Source: Neonectria sp. B-13
Lineage: Eukaryota > Ascomycota > Sordariomycetes > Hypocreales > Nectriaceae
Direction: 5' to 3'
Length of the DNA stretch: 64,000 nucleotides
Assembly: GCA_002682825.1 (NCBI GenBank)
Contig: NOKP01000016.1
Coordinates: 25,678-89,677, forward strand
Below the pieces are notes generated by a model. It did not search any database and was not told the DNA's origin. It worked only from the letters and a program-made list of their open reading frames with translations. Made by a program: the position numbers and the translations under genes. Below are positions 11,565 through 21,780 of this stretch, in pieces; the stretch's first letter is position 1, and the number at the start of each line of letters is the position of its first letter.

Positions 11565-12104
11565 TTTATGATCTCTGTGTTTCACCTTGGTTACACCAAC
11601 CCTTACACGAACGAGCATTGTCAAGTTTCAACAATCTTATTAGTCTGCCATGGCGCGATAATCTTGCCTTGGGGGAGCTGAGTCGGCAGGTTGAAGCAGG
11701 CAGACCCGGCTCGTGTAAACCGTCATTATCCATGGACGTATTCCATTAGCTTGCCGAACAAGGCGCCATTTCTTTGCTATCTTATGTGCTGAAAAGGGGC
11801 TGGTTTTTTCACTCTTCGTCGGCAATGCCTATCGCTTGGTCATTCTTGAAGCTTGGTCTCGGATGTTCACCCCTGTGGAACTCGGTGGCGGCCGAGAGGG
11901 ATGTGGGTTGACTACTAGTGCTCGGTACCGTTCGAGAAGCTTCGTGCTTTCGTCATTTAATGTCCGAGCGTAGTTCGGTAGCAACATAAATTTCCCTCGT
12001 TATCATAAGCAGGCTTCGTGGGCCCTGTGCTATTTTACATCCATCAATCTTTAAACAAACAAGCCAACTATCATCGTTCTTATCTACCTACAGACTTCCC
12101 AAGT
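11565..12104. other. Intergenic, no gene seen
   Basis: A 61-codon minus-strand frame (11640-11825) has no recognisable similarity and atypical composition. I treat the stretch as 5' flank of the aminotransferase pseudogene that follows. Confidence 0.4.
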
Positions 12105-13245
12105 ATGGTATCATCCCACACTAAAGGCGGCAGCGCTGTAGGAGCAACTCAAGCGACTGTTCCAAATGCAAAGAATAAGTCCATTCTTGTAAGTATAATT
12201 CTCTGAGTTGGCGTGGACAATATCGCTAACTGTCTAGGTCGGGATACGTGACGGTGTAACAGGAGAGTTCAAACTCGTTCCTAGAGCAGAGGTTGTTGTG
12301 TCCGTCTTTGACTCAAACTTCCTTGTCGGGGATGGCATCTGGGTTCGTCGGTCTTCACCACGTACAAAGGCTCAATAAAACCAACAACATGTGTAGGAAA
12401 GCATCCGCGCTAACAAGGGGCGGGTTCAGTTTGTCCGGGACCACATGGACCGTTTTTTCCAATCTGCAAAAGCCATGTATATGGACTTGGGTCTCACAAA
12501 GAGGGGCCTAATGCAGCTCATTCACAGCACGCTTAATGCCAACGATATGTGCGAGGAATCCCATGTCCACATGCGGCTGGTGGTAAGCCGCGGTCTCAAG
12601 TCTACGCCGTACCAGAATCCCCACGTTAACATCGGCCTACCACTCATCGTTATAATTCCCGAGGTCAAAGCAGTCGACCCGTCGTCAAAGGCCCGAGGAC
12701 TGAGACTTGGCACCACGTGGGTTCGCCGTGGTCCGTCCGATGTCAAGGACGAGCAGTGGAATCACATTTCCAAGGCAACGGACGTTCAAGCATGCATTAG
12801 CGCAAACGTTATAAACGTCGACGAGGCACTAATGCTGGATCTCTGAGGATTTGTAAAGACGTGCAACTCGGTCAACTTCTTCATCGTCCGCGGCAGCGAG
12901 GTCTGGGCACCTACGAAGAACAACCAAATGCAAGGCATTACACGTCAGAAACCGATTGACGTGTGTCGTGCCAATGGGATTATCGTCCGAGAGCTCGACT
13001 TCCGGTTGACCGAGGTTTACGGGACCGACGAGGCCTTTTTCACTGGGACATTTCCGTCGCAGATTCACGTAGTGGAAGTTGACGGGCGAAAAACCGGTGA
13101 TGGCAAGAGAGGAGTAATTACGGACAAAATCCAGCAGTTATATACTGAGCTTGTGAAGAAGGATGTTGAAAGGTCACGAGAGGAGATTTTGACGGAGGTG
13201 GAAGTGCCACGGGATCTCAGCTTTTTGAAGAAAATTGTGATGTAG
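12105..13245 (+). pseudogene. Class IV (BCAT/D-amino-acid transaminase-like) aminotransferase with one nonsense codon
   Basis: Two canonical introns (12189-12237 and 12343-12396) join exons into a 345-codon frame starting at ATG 12105. The frame is open except for a TGA at 12844-12846 (codon 213), inside what reads as MLDL-stop-GFVKTCNSVNFFIV. The protein resembles PLP fold-type IV transaminases: VVVSVFDSNFLVGDGIW near the N-terminus, HVHMRLVVSRGLKSTPYQNP, NHISKATDVQACI (the Lys is the likely PLP Schiff-base residue), DEALMLD and TGTFPSQIHVVEVDGR. Length and domain order look complete. The stop is most simply CGA to TGA, one transition. Substrate cannot be deduced. It is a recent pseudogene, unless the base is an assembly error. 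Confidence 0.75.
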
Positions 13246-13562
13246 ATAGGATCCAAATCCACGGCTTGCTAATAACGCTTGATGTGGGTGACTGTTTGAA
13301 GAAAGGGGAAAGTTGTAAATCCCTCACTTAGCCAAGAGTTCAATCTGGGTTTTGTGAGAAAATGTGTGATGAGCTGCCTGAATCAGGCTCCTCCCAAAGC
13401 AGAGTACCCGAAGTACCCATCCTCGAACTATGACTCCTATGTGCGCGTTTACTAGACAGTCCCAAACCTCAGCCCTAATCAAATGTGCCAGCAAATACGA
13501 GAAGCTATTTAAGTTATATGAAGACGGTTGCAACCTCTCCATACAATCTTTCGGCTTCCAAC
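13246..13562. other. Intergenic, no gene seen
   Basis: This is about 320 bp between the aminotransferase pseudogene and the F-box/ankyrin pseudogene. No supported ORF or RNA is visible. It presumably held the promoter of the downstream gene. Confidence 0.4.
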
Positions 13563-14976
13563 ATGATCGCGACAAATGCAGTCGAGATGAACGGGCACAA
13601 GCCGCGCAGTGCAGCAAGTTCTGCAATCATCGCAGGTAATACATCCAAACACTACCATAGTCTCTGTACCAAGCAAACTGTGAGTTTCCACTTTTGACGA
13701 GCTAAGTATGATTGCAGGTCTGCCTAGCGAAATCCTCATTCACATCCTCGATCAAATGGCCTGGAAGGAAAGTTTGCACGTCGCGCAAACGTGTCGTGGC
13801 ATGGCAACCATCGTTCTCCCAAATCTCTATGATAACGATACAAGAATCGTAGCGCAGGGAATTTACCCCTATACCCTTCGATGGGGCTGCTGGTTCGGCG
13901 TTCTAACGGCTGTCAGGGCTTCATTAGATGCGGCTGCCAACATTGGCCTCGACACATCGAAATGATCCAATACCGGGTTTACAAGGCGAGCTTCATGGAA
14001 GCTCGGGTGAGACGATATTTGAGAGTCAGTGGCAGGCCAGGAAATTGTGCCATCCCTGATTCCAGCAAGACGTGCTTACTTCACATTGCCTGCAGTCGTG
14101 GGAACACGGCGATTGCAGAACTTCTGATAGAAAACGGATCAGAAACGGACTACACAGATGAGGTAGGCCTCACTTCTCTACACTATTCCCGGAATTCCCA
14201 CGTGGTGAGTGTGCTTAGATGCGACGTGTTGGGTCGACGAATAACGTTGGTATAGGCGCGATTTCTGCTACGCAAGGGGGCGAACCCTAACACGCCTGGG
14301 AAGCAGGGAATAACACCTCTTCACCACCTCATAAGCTGGAGCGCCTCGGATTTGATAAGCTGGGATTTTGAACCCAACGTTGCGGGAGGCGGTGGAGCCC
14401 TTGATCCAGCACATACGGTTCAGAACGTCAGCGGTGCTATCCGATATCTCATCCAGGAAGGAGGTGCAGACATACACGCGAGACCGCCGTGGCCTAACCA
14501 TCTCTTTCACAATGCCATGACTTACAACAACGTAGAAGCCTTCAAGGTTCTTTTACAGGCGGGGGCTTCGACGAACCCGATCCACCCCACAAGCGGGTGG
14601 AGGATGTTGATGCTCATGTGGGATGCGCAATACCGTCAACTCGGAAATTGTCGACATACTTCTCGAAGGCGGTGCAGAGGTTGAGTCAGACGAGGATCCG
14701 TTCCGGGGGGCCTATTATGAGATTCCGATCGTGTTGCTCGCTTCCTTTGCGAACGAGAATACCGCGTTCCAGATCAGCACTGCGCACAAAATTTGTCAAC
14801 GAATGAAGGACGTCGACAGGGAGATTGGAGGGGAGACGCCACTGTTCTTCGACCGACATGCCCAGCAAGTGGATATAGCCAGGGTTATGCTTCAGTATGG
14901 GGCGGAATGGAAAGCCCGAAGGTGGGAGATTGAAGAGGCTGTTTGGGAGGAACTTCTGGGAACAGCCTATGAGTAA
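13563..14976 (+). pseudogene. F-box/ankyrin-repeat protein gene with frameshifts
   Basis: Start ATG 13563 followed by an 82-nt intron (13636-13717, GTAATA...GCAG) joins MIATNAVEMNG... to an F-box: LPSEILIHILDQMAWKESLH, VAQTCRGMATIVLPNLYDND. The frame then stops at 13963-13965 just as an ankyrin-like stretch begins, and must shift to continue (KTCLLHIACSRGNTAIAELL near 14070-14130). Another intron (14205-14255) restores ARFLLRKGANPNTPGKQGIT. Further ankyrin units are AIRYLIQEGGADIHARP and AFKVLLQAGASTNP. A second frame change near 14615-14640 is needed to reach EIVDILLEGGAEVES and VARIMLQYGAE-like sequence before the stop at 14974-14976. Intact homologues act as SCF substrate adaptors. This copy is probably dead because of the two frame breaks. 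Confidence 0.7.
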
Positions 14977-15947
14977 CCCGAGTGACTTGAAGGTCGAGAC
15001 TTACCTGGGCTCTTTACTACTACCTCGCGAACTTAGGCTTCGTTTCGCGGCCAACAGGTTCAAGTCAACAAGACTTAGGGGGTCTGATGATATGTCAGTG
15101 GTGACGCGAGCTATTACACGATTGCGCTAGATTGATAGCCACTTAAAGAACTAAAACATGTCGTTGGAGCTTGGAGCTTGGGGTTTGTTGATCACCACAT
15201 AATTTTGGTAAAAGAAAGCAAGAGTGGCTTGAATTAAGTAGATCAGAATTGAAAGATCAGTTTCTTTGATTCCGTTCAATTCTATCCCTTGTTTAGCATG
15301 GGGCTTTGCGTCACTAACAATGACTCAAACGTCGGACAATATGCCTGAGGCCAACCTCTCCATCATGTGTCCAATGTCATCCTCTTGGCAAATACTACTC
15401 TCGGTACTAGTACAGTTCCAGCTTTGTGAAGGCCTATAACAGGTAAATCGCACGTGATATTACTTGGAAGATCGAATCGAAGCTGGATCGTATCTGGTTC
15501 GATCTTTTGCGTCACTGGACGAAGTATTCGGCTGAAACCCATGCTAAATGGTTATCCTGACTTGGCATAATATGCCGGAGGCCAATGTCTTGACTCTTCA
15601 TAGAATGTCATGCCCTGAATTAAGCCTTTCTCTCATGCATCGGCGCCAGGTTCAACACTGGCCCAGCGACAGTGTAGTCGTTGTATTGGCCGGATCGCCG
15701 AGAGTAATTGCTTATTTTCTCGCCTCGTTTGTGTCACCGGTCAAATTATGCAGCCGAGTCTCTTCGTTGAATGGCTGCCCAAATATACACAATATGCGGG
15801 AGGCCGACCATACAATCAGGCAGCCAATGTCCTGCAACGCAAGGCTCCTCTCCCCCTCTTCCTCATCTTCCCTCCGCCAAGGTCAACTTCAAGGAAACCA
15901 ACCACACCATTTTATCAGATCATAAAAAGGCAGACCGCCCTTCAATC
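14977..15947. other. Intergenic with three diverged repeat units
   Basis: No ORF is supported. TTGCGTCAC/TTGTGTCAC recurs at 15306, 15507 and 15729. About 30-60 bp after each lies an AATATGC-x-GGAGGCC or AATATGCCTGAGGCC block (near 15339, 15569 and 15792), then CCAATGTC. This indicates three degenerate tandem units of roughly 200-225 bp upstream of the IFI6-like pseudogene. Confidence 0.5.
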
Positions 15948-16576
15948 ATGGACTGTCTATTCTCTCTTCTCTTCTGTACCGCTGGCCGAAACGACACACC
16001 CGCGCCCAGACTCGAGCCCAACGAGAAGGCCATCATCACCAACCAGCCTGTCCCGTACTCGGACGACGCGGCAGGCCAAATCGTCGAGATCCTTCGCACT
16101 GCTGAGACGTCCGGTAAAGAACTCGGGGACCGTCTGAAACAGGTCGTTTCTGTCAACGGCTGAACGGAGAACCTCGCCAAGTCCATCCTTCGTGGTGTGG
16201 AGAAGATCTTGAAGGACGGCGCAAAAGCGTCGTCTGCTATGACCAAGGCCGCAGAGAAGGCCACAAACACAGCCAAGGAGTTCGCCAAAAAGAACCCAGG
16301 TTATACGATTCTCATTGCAGGTGGAACACTGATTGCACTGGGCATTCTCATCATGCTTATCCCGTGGGTTCTTAACGGTCTCGGCTTCGGTGCATCCGGG
16401 CCAAGACTGGGTAAGTCAACGACAATGTTTCAAGGGCTACCACTAACAACACAATTATGTATGTAGGAAGTTTTGCGGCCGAATGGATGGTGCACATTTC
16501 CCGCTCGTCGGCAGGCCGTGTCACAAAGGGGTCTCTGTATGCGTGGCTGCAGCGCATGGGAATGACTTGGCTCTAG
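15948..16576 (+). pseudogene. IFI6/IFI27 (ISG12)-like small membrane protein with one internal TGA
   Basis: ATG 15948 opens MDCLFSLLFCTAGRNDTPAP and runs to a TGA at 16161-16163. The same frame then stays open (TENLAKSILRGVEKILKDG, AEKATNTAKEFAKKNPGYT). A strong hydrophobic helix follows (ILIAGGTLIALGILIMLIPW), then a 56-nt intron (16411-16466) and a C-terminus with FAAEWMVHISRSSAGRVTKG and SLYAWLQRMGMTWL ending at TAG 16574-16576. The glycine- and alanine-rich, membrane-spanning C-terminal half matches the IFI6/IFI27 family, which occurs in fungi with unclear function. The TGA most simply replaces TGG (Trp). The upstream in-frame ATG at 15771 gives an unconvincing extension. Confidence 0.6.
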
Positions 16577-16930
16577 GTTCGGCGTGCTTATCGCGCTTTT
16601 TGCTCCAAGTCAGTTCTTGAGTTTTTGGAGTTTTCGCGGTTATTCTAAAGGGTAGACTGCCAAACAAATTTAAACTTGGCTTATTGCGATTTTCAAATTA
16701 ATAACCACGGCCTCGATAATCCACTTCGGTGCCAAGGCGCCCTCCGAGAACCAGGGCGCCGGTGATCGGCGAAGCATCGCGACATTGAATCCGTACCCCG
16801 CCATGGTCGCCCATCCCCGCGTCCAGTTAGTCACCAGTGTACATCATGCAACGTGCCACTACGTGTTAAAACATCACTCGCATTTCTTCCTCTTTACTCT
16901 TCCTTCATCCTCAATATCCAATCTCCTCGT

Positions 16931-18936
16931 ATGGGTTATCGAGACCGGTCCTACTCGTCCACCATGCCTCTGCCGACCTCCTCCGTGTACCCGCTGTCCT
17001 CGGCGAGCTTCGTCAAGTTTCCGTCTCGGCGAAGTGTCGTTCACAGCACCCAAGGCATCGTTGCTTGTCCTCAGCCTCTCGCCGCGAACTGTGGTCTCGA
17101 GATCCTCCGAGCCGGAGGCAATGCTGCCGTAAGTTATCGCCATACCCCGCCATGATCCCCGCATTATGTTGACCGAGACCAGGATGCCGCCGTTGCAGTT
17201 GGTACGACAAGAGGACACCAGAAGAGTTGCTTTGTACCAGACACTAACATTTCACAGCCGCTGGCCTCAACGTCACGGAACCATGCTCCACCGGCATCGG
17301 TGGTGACATGTTCATTCTCTTCTACGATGCCGCCACAAAGCAAGTCAAGGCAATGAACGGATCCGGCCGATCAGGAGCCAGGGCCAACCTGGAGACCATT
17401 CGCAAGGACCTCAAGGTCCCAGACAGCACAGTCGGGGAAATCCCCATGGAGAGCGTCCACGCAGTTACCGTTCCTGGCGCTGCAGCAGGATGGGTCGACA
17501 CCGTGGAGCGGTTCGGAAGCGGAAAGCTCAGCATGAGCCAGATCCTCGAGCCCGCCATCAGGCTGGGAGAAAACGGCTTCCCCGTTTCCGAGGTGGCATC
17601 CCATTCTGTAAGTTGACCCCTCGCCTCGATGTTTCATGCTAACCATCCATAGTGGCAAAACTCTGAGCGCCTCCTGAGAGCCGCCTCGCCCAACTTCGCG
17701 GAAATGCTCAAGAAGGACCCCGCTGCCAAGGATGGGGTCAGGGCACCTCGACCAGGCGAGATCATGAAGGTCCCCGCGCTGGCAAAGACCTTCAGGACTC
17801 TGGCCATCGAGGGAAAGAAGGGCTTCTACACCGGCCGCATTGCCGAGGAGCTGGTCAAGGTCGTGCGGGACCTCGGAGGTCACCTGGGACTGGCCGACCT
17901 TGAACATCACTTGGAGACGGGCAGTGAGCCGGTGGAGCCCATATCGGTCAAGTTCCGAGGCCAAGGACTCACAAGTGACGGCAAAGACGAGGGCGTCGAG
18001 CTCTGGGAGCATCCCCCGAATGGACAAGGCATCGTTGCTTTGATGGCGTTGGGGATTATCCAGGAGCTCGAGAAGGCAGGCAAGATCCCTCAGTTTACTC
18101 CCGAGGACTTCAACACAGCGCCGTGGCTGCACGCCATCATCGAGGCTCTTCGACTCGGCTTCACAGACGCAAGCTGGTACGTGACAGACCCCAACGTCAC
18201 GAAGGTCCCGACAAAGGGCTTGATCTCTCCGGAGTACCTTGCAGAACGGGCAAAGTTGTTCGACCCGTCGAGTACATTTGACCCTACAGTGCCTGGAGAG
18301 CCGCCGTTTGTCTCGCCTGCCCTGCAAAGCAGCGACACCGTCTACTTCACTGTCTCTGACGCTGCCGGCAACGCTGCGTCGTTTATCAACTCCAACTACG
18401 GCGGCTTTGGCACGTCTATAATCCCCAAGGGATGCGGGTTCACGCTCCAAAACCGAGGCGCCAACTTCTCACTTGATGCAAACCATCCCAACAAGCTTGA
18501 GCCCCGGAAGAGACCTTACCACACCATCATTCCGGGAATGGTGACAAACATCGCTGATAATTCACTGCATTCTTCCTTCGGCATTATGGGCGGCTTCAAC
18601 CAGCCCCAGGCTCACGTGCAAGTCCTTCTCGGTCAGGTCGTGGGGAAGCTCAACCCACAACAAGCTCTAGATGCTCCGAGAATATGCATCGGGGCTGGCA
18701 TGCCCGAGGAAGGAAAGGTGCTCGACTGGACGGTCAACATAGAGGAGGGGATGCCGGAGGAGACTGTCGAGGGACTAAGGAAGCTGGGACACAAGGTAGT
18801 CGTTCTCAGCGACTGGAAGAGAGGCATGTTTGGCCGTGGCCAGATCATCCGGTACACTGTTGACCCAGTCGACAAGACGCCGCTGTGGTCGGCGGGGAGT
18901 GACATGAGGGCAGATGGAGCCGCATATCCCTTGTAG
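16931..18936 (+). CDS. Gamma-glutamyltranspeptidase-like protein
   Basis: Join of 16931-17128, 17183-17201, 17258-17607 and 17653-18936 gives 616 aa. Introns 1-3 have GTAAGT, GTACGA and GTAAGT donors. GGTs are Ntn hydrolases that cleave or transfer the gamma-glutamyl group of glutathione and conjugates. Seen here are the GGNAADAAVAVAAGLNV signature near the N-terminus, [54 protein letters not shown], then [20 protein letters not shown]. In the last motif, Thr of DTVYFTV is the expected autoprocessing and catalytic residue. [20 protein letters not shown] and HTIIPGMV follow. There is no signal peptide or membrane anchor, so it resembles the intracellular GGT-like subgroup more than secreted GGT. 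Start 16931 was chosen because it leads directly into conserved sequence; ATG 16964 is an alternative. It converges on the Grx5 gene. Confidence 0.9.
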
Positions 18937-19047
18937 ATGCCACGCCCAGGTGGCCCCGAATCTATTTTGTCGTTTTTGTACAGAGATATCTCGTGCAAGT
19001 CCCAAGTATTACATCTCAGCGTATCATACACTCGATCTCGGTTTCCT

Positions 19048-19606
19048 TTAGTCCTTCTTCTCGGCCTCGGCGGGCTCGCCTTCGAGGACCACCTTCTTCT
19101 CCTCAAACAGCTTGGCCAGGTCGCCGCTCTGGTGCATCGAGACGAGGATGTCGCAGCCACCAACAAAGTCCTTTTCGACGTAGAGCTGGGGGATGGTGGG
19201 CCAGTCCGAGTATTCCTTGATGCCCTCGCGAAGCTCGGGGTCCTCGAGGACGTTGAAGGCGGCGAACTTCTCGGGGTTGACGCCTTGGATGCCGAGGATC
19301 TGAATAGCGGCACGCGAAAAGCCGCACTGAGGCGTCTCGGGAGTCCCCTTCATGAAGAGGACAACGGGTGCAGAAGCGACGGCCTTGTCGATAGCTGTAC
19401 GGGTCTGGTCCGAAAGCAGACGAGCCTGGAAGGGCGTCAGAAGTGACACAGGCGAGAGCGAGGCTCGGAGGAGGTGAGCCGGGGCGCGGATGGCGGCCGG
19501 CCGAGCGGATGGCCGGAGCAGCGTCTGCAGAGAAAAATGGTCAGTAAACGGACGAGAAGCGGGGCGATATCGGCACGCGCACCAAAGCAATTGTTCGCGT
19601 GAACAT
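19048..19606 (-). CDS. GRX5: Mitochondrial monothiol glutaredoxin Grx5
   Basis: Minus-strand join of 19583-19606 and 19048-19524 (intron 19525-19582, GTGCGC...TGCAG) gives 166 aa. The first exon supplies MFTRTIAL, and about 45 residues rich in Arg, Ala, Ser and Leu with no acidic residues form a mitochondrial targeting sequence. The mature part has the monothiol CGFS motif in [20 protein letters not shown], then the [20 protein letters not shown] block (cis-Pro and GG glutathione/Fe-S site). Grx5 hands [2Fe-2S] clusters from Isu/Ssq1 to acceptor proteins in the matrix. The C-terminus is acidic and Lys/Glu-rich. Reading from the unspliced ATG at 19590 would replace the presequence start with a poor one, so the two-exon model is preferred. 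Confidence 0.92.
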
Positions 19607-20543
19607 TTTCGGGGATCTGGGATGGCGAGATGGTGCGAGTTTTAGAGTTGGTCAAAGCCGGACCGCAGAGGAATTGGGTGATGTCAAGCCCCCCCCGGAC
19701 AAAAAGAGGTGCGGCGTTGAATCCCGAAAGACGGATGACCAATCAACGGCTCGGTAATTCAGCAACCTGTGGCTCGTGTGTGGCTGGCGGGTGGCAAAGG
19801 TGTGGCTGGCCGGGGTGCTCTCTTGGCAAAGAAGCTGAGCGAACCCTGAACCTGCCCGTGCCCTACCCTGTACCCTCACCCATGTCTTGGGCTGCGAGGA
19901 CCGGTAATGAACGGCACCGGCTTCTCTCGCCCGGCATCTCAGCCGGTCGAGTGCTCACGAGCTGTTCCGTTGCAGCTGCGCCGAGTATTCAGGTTTCACA
20001 GCTGCGCAACCACCAATACCAGCCCTTTTCATCGGCACCGGCACAAAAGGCCTTGACCCTGTCAGGCCATTGCGACGACCGATGCGGAGGCGCGACTGCG
20101 AGAATCGGTCATGATGGGTCATGCTCAGGACGGGTTCATCGGTGCATCGGATGACGTGGGGATGCTTTGGCGGGGTTAAAATGCGGCTTGCGATCCGCCT
20201 TGCATCAGCTTGTGGAACTATGTTACCAAGCTGTCTGCTTATGAGCTTAGCTACATATACATTCATCAACTGCACATCTTGATTCCTCCATCAGCTTTCA
20301 ACCTCATCTCAGTTATCACTTGTTTACCTCGCTTGGAATCAAGCTAAACCACAAGAGCCACCCAAGCTACGCCACTCAGATCTTATCATCTCACATCCAA
20401 ACTGCGGAATACTCCACCCACCGAGGGGCTTTCAGCATCCATCTCCAACAACATCAAAGTCGCATTACAACCCTGCCACTCTACACACTTCACATAAGCA
20501 CACACGTACTCTATCGATTGTCCTCAGTGAAGCTTTCCTCACC
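19607..20543. other. Shared upstream region of Grx5 and PPC decarboxylase
   Basis: This is a roughly 940-bp divergent intergenic stretch. A C-run (CCCCCCC near 19688-19695) and CT- and CA-rich leader-like sequence precede 20544. Long frames here (for example 19630-20154 plus) lack any family resemblance and overlap the expected promoters. Confidence 0.5.
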
Positions 20544-21322
20544 ATGCTTCACGTGACCCAAAACGGGCGAGATCTGCACCATGATATCTTGGTGCGAAAC
20601 TCGCCTGAAGCCCTCGAGCGGAGCGCCCACGACAACAAGCGCCATGTCCTCCTCGCAGCTTCCGGCTCAGTAGCCACCATAAAACTGGTCCAGATCATCG
20701 AAGGTCTCTCAAGGCACGATGACGTGTCCATCCGTGTGATCCTCACCGGCTCTGCGGTGCACTTCCTCGCCGGCCAGTCCCGTGAGCAGCCTACCATCTC
20801 CGCCGTCAACTACATGCCCAACGTCGACGCCGTCTACACCGATTCCTCCGAGTGGGCAACGCCATGGAAGCGCGGCGCACCCATCTTGCACATCAACCTG
20901 CGCAAGTGGGCGGATGTGCTGGTGATTGCGCCCCTCAGCGCCAACACCATGGCCAAGATGGTCAACGGCCTGTGCGACAACCTCCTAACCTCGGTGATTC
21001 GCGCGTGGGATGCCACGGGGACGGTCGATGGCGGCATTAAGAAGAAGATTATAGTAGCGCGTAAGTACTGTCCTTACACTCTCCGAGCTCATTTTCTCTA
21101 ACACATTTACTAGCAAGCATGAACACGGCCATGTGGCGGCATCCCATCACAGCGAAGCAGATCAAGACGCTCGAAGAGGAGTGGGGAGGCGAGAACGGCT
21201 GGGTCGAGGTGCTGCGACCCGTGTCCAAGGCGTTGGCCTGTGGAGATGTCGGCGAAGGTGGCATGGTAAGCTGGCAGGTGATCGTTTCCGTCATCGAGGT
21301 CAAGATCGGAGGGAAAAAGTAA
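20544..21322 (+). CDS. Phosphopantothenoylcysteine decarboxylase (flavoprotein)
   Basis: Join of 20544-21060 and 21114-21322 (intron GTAAGT...ACTAG) gives 241 aa. The enzyme decarboxylates 4'-phosphopantothenoyl-L-cysteine to phosphopantetheine in coenzyme A synthesis, using FMN. The HFCD flavoprotein fold is visible: KRHVLLAASGSVATIKLVQI (phosphate/FMN loop), VDAVYTDSSEW, ILHINLRKWADVLVIAPLSA (with the catalytic His) and NTMAKMVNGLCDNLLTSVIR. The exon junction then creates the substrate-clamp signature PSMNTAMWRHPIT. The C-terminal LACGDVGEGGM carries the expected Cys. It is single-domain and close to plant HAL3a length, without the acidic tail of yeast Sis2/Vhs3, so it is probably a true decarboxylase rather than a Ppz1 regulatory subunit. 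Confidence 0.92.
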
Positions 21323-21780
21323 TTTTGAGCATCACGTCGTGTTGGAGTACGAGGGTCGGTGTTGTTGGGTTTGTGCTTGATGGATATAGCGTTTGCGGTC
21401 GCTCGGGTCTAATGGCATGTAACAACACTTAAATGAAATATACGACAATTTAGCAATCAAAGCCTCTCTCGATTTTTTCGAAATACACTCGGTCCTCAGT
21501 GTCAATCTGGCAGTGGCTCGATGGCCAACTGTCAACAGCCGCCCAGACGGCTGGCAACCACCTTCGCTCCTTCCTCACGAACATGACAACACCTGCCTTC
21601 AGGTTTCTGTCCAGCTTGTGTGGTCCTGTGCTCCTTCCAGACGGGATTGACCCAAACTTCCTTCTTCAAGTAGTAGTTCTCTCATCTTCATCCTCACCCT
21701 CACCCTCACATTCCCAACTTCCTGTTCTCTCCCCTTGTTCCTCTTCTCCTTCTGCACTGCGAACCCATCTTGTCGCAACC

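Noticed and set aside
17371..18450. 359-codon minus-strand frame opposite the GGT-like gene
   Set aside because: It is antisense to exons 3-4 of GGT. It has no motifs and no splice-consistent model.
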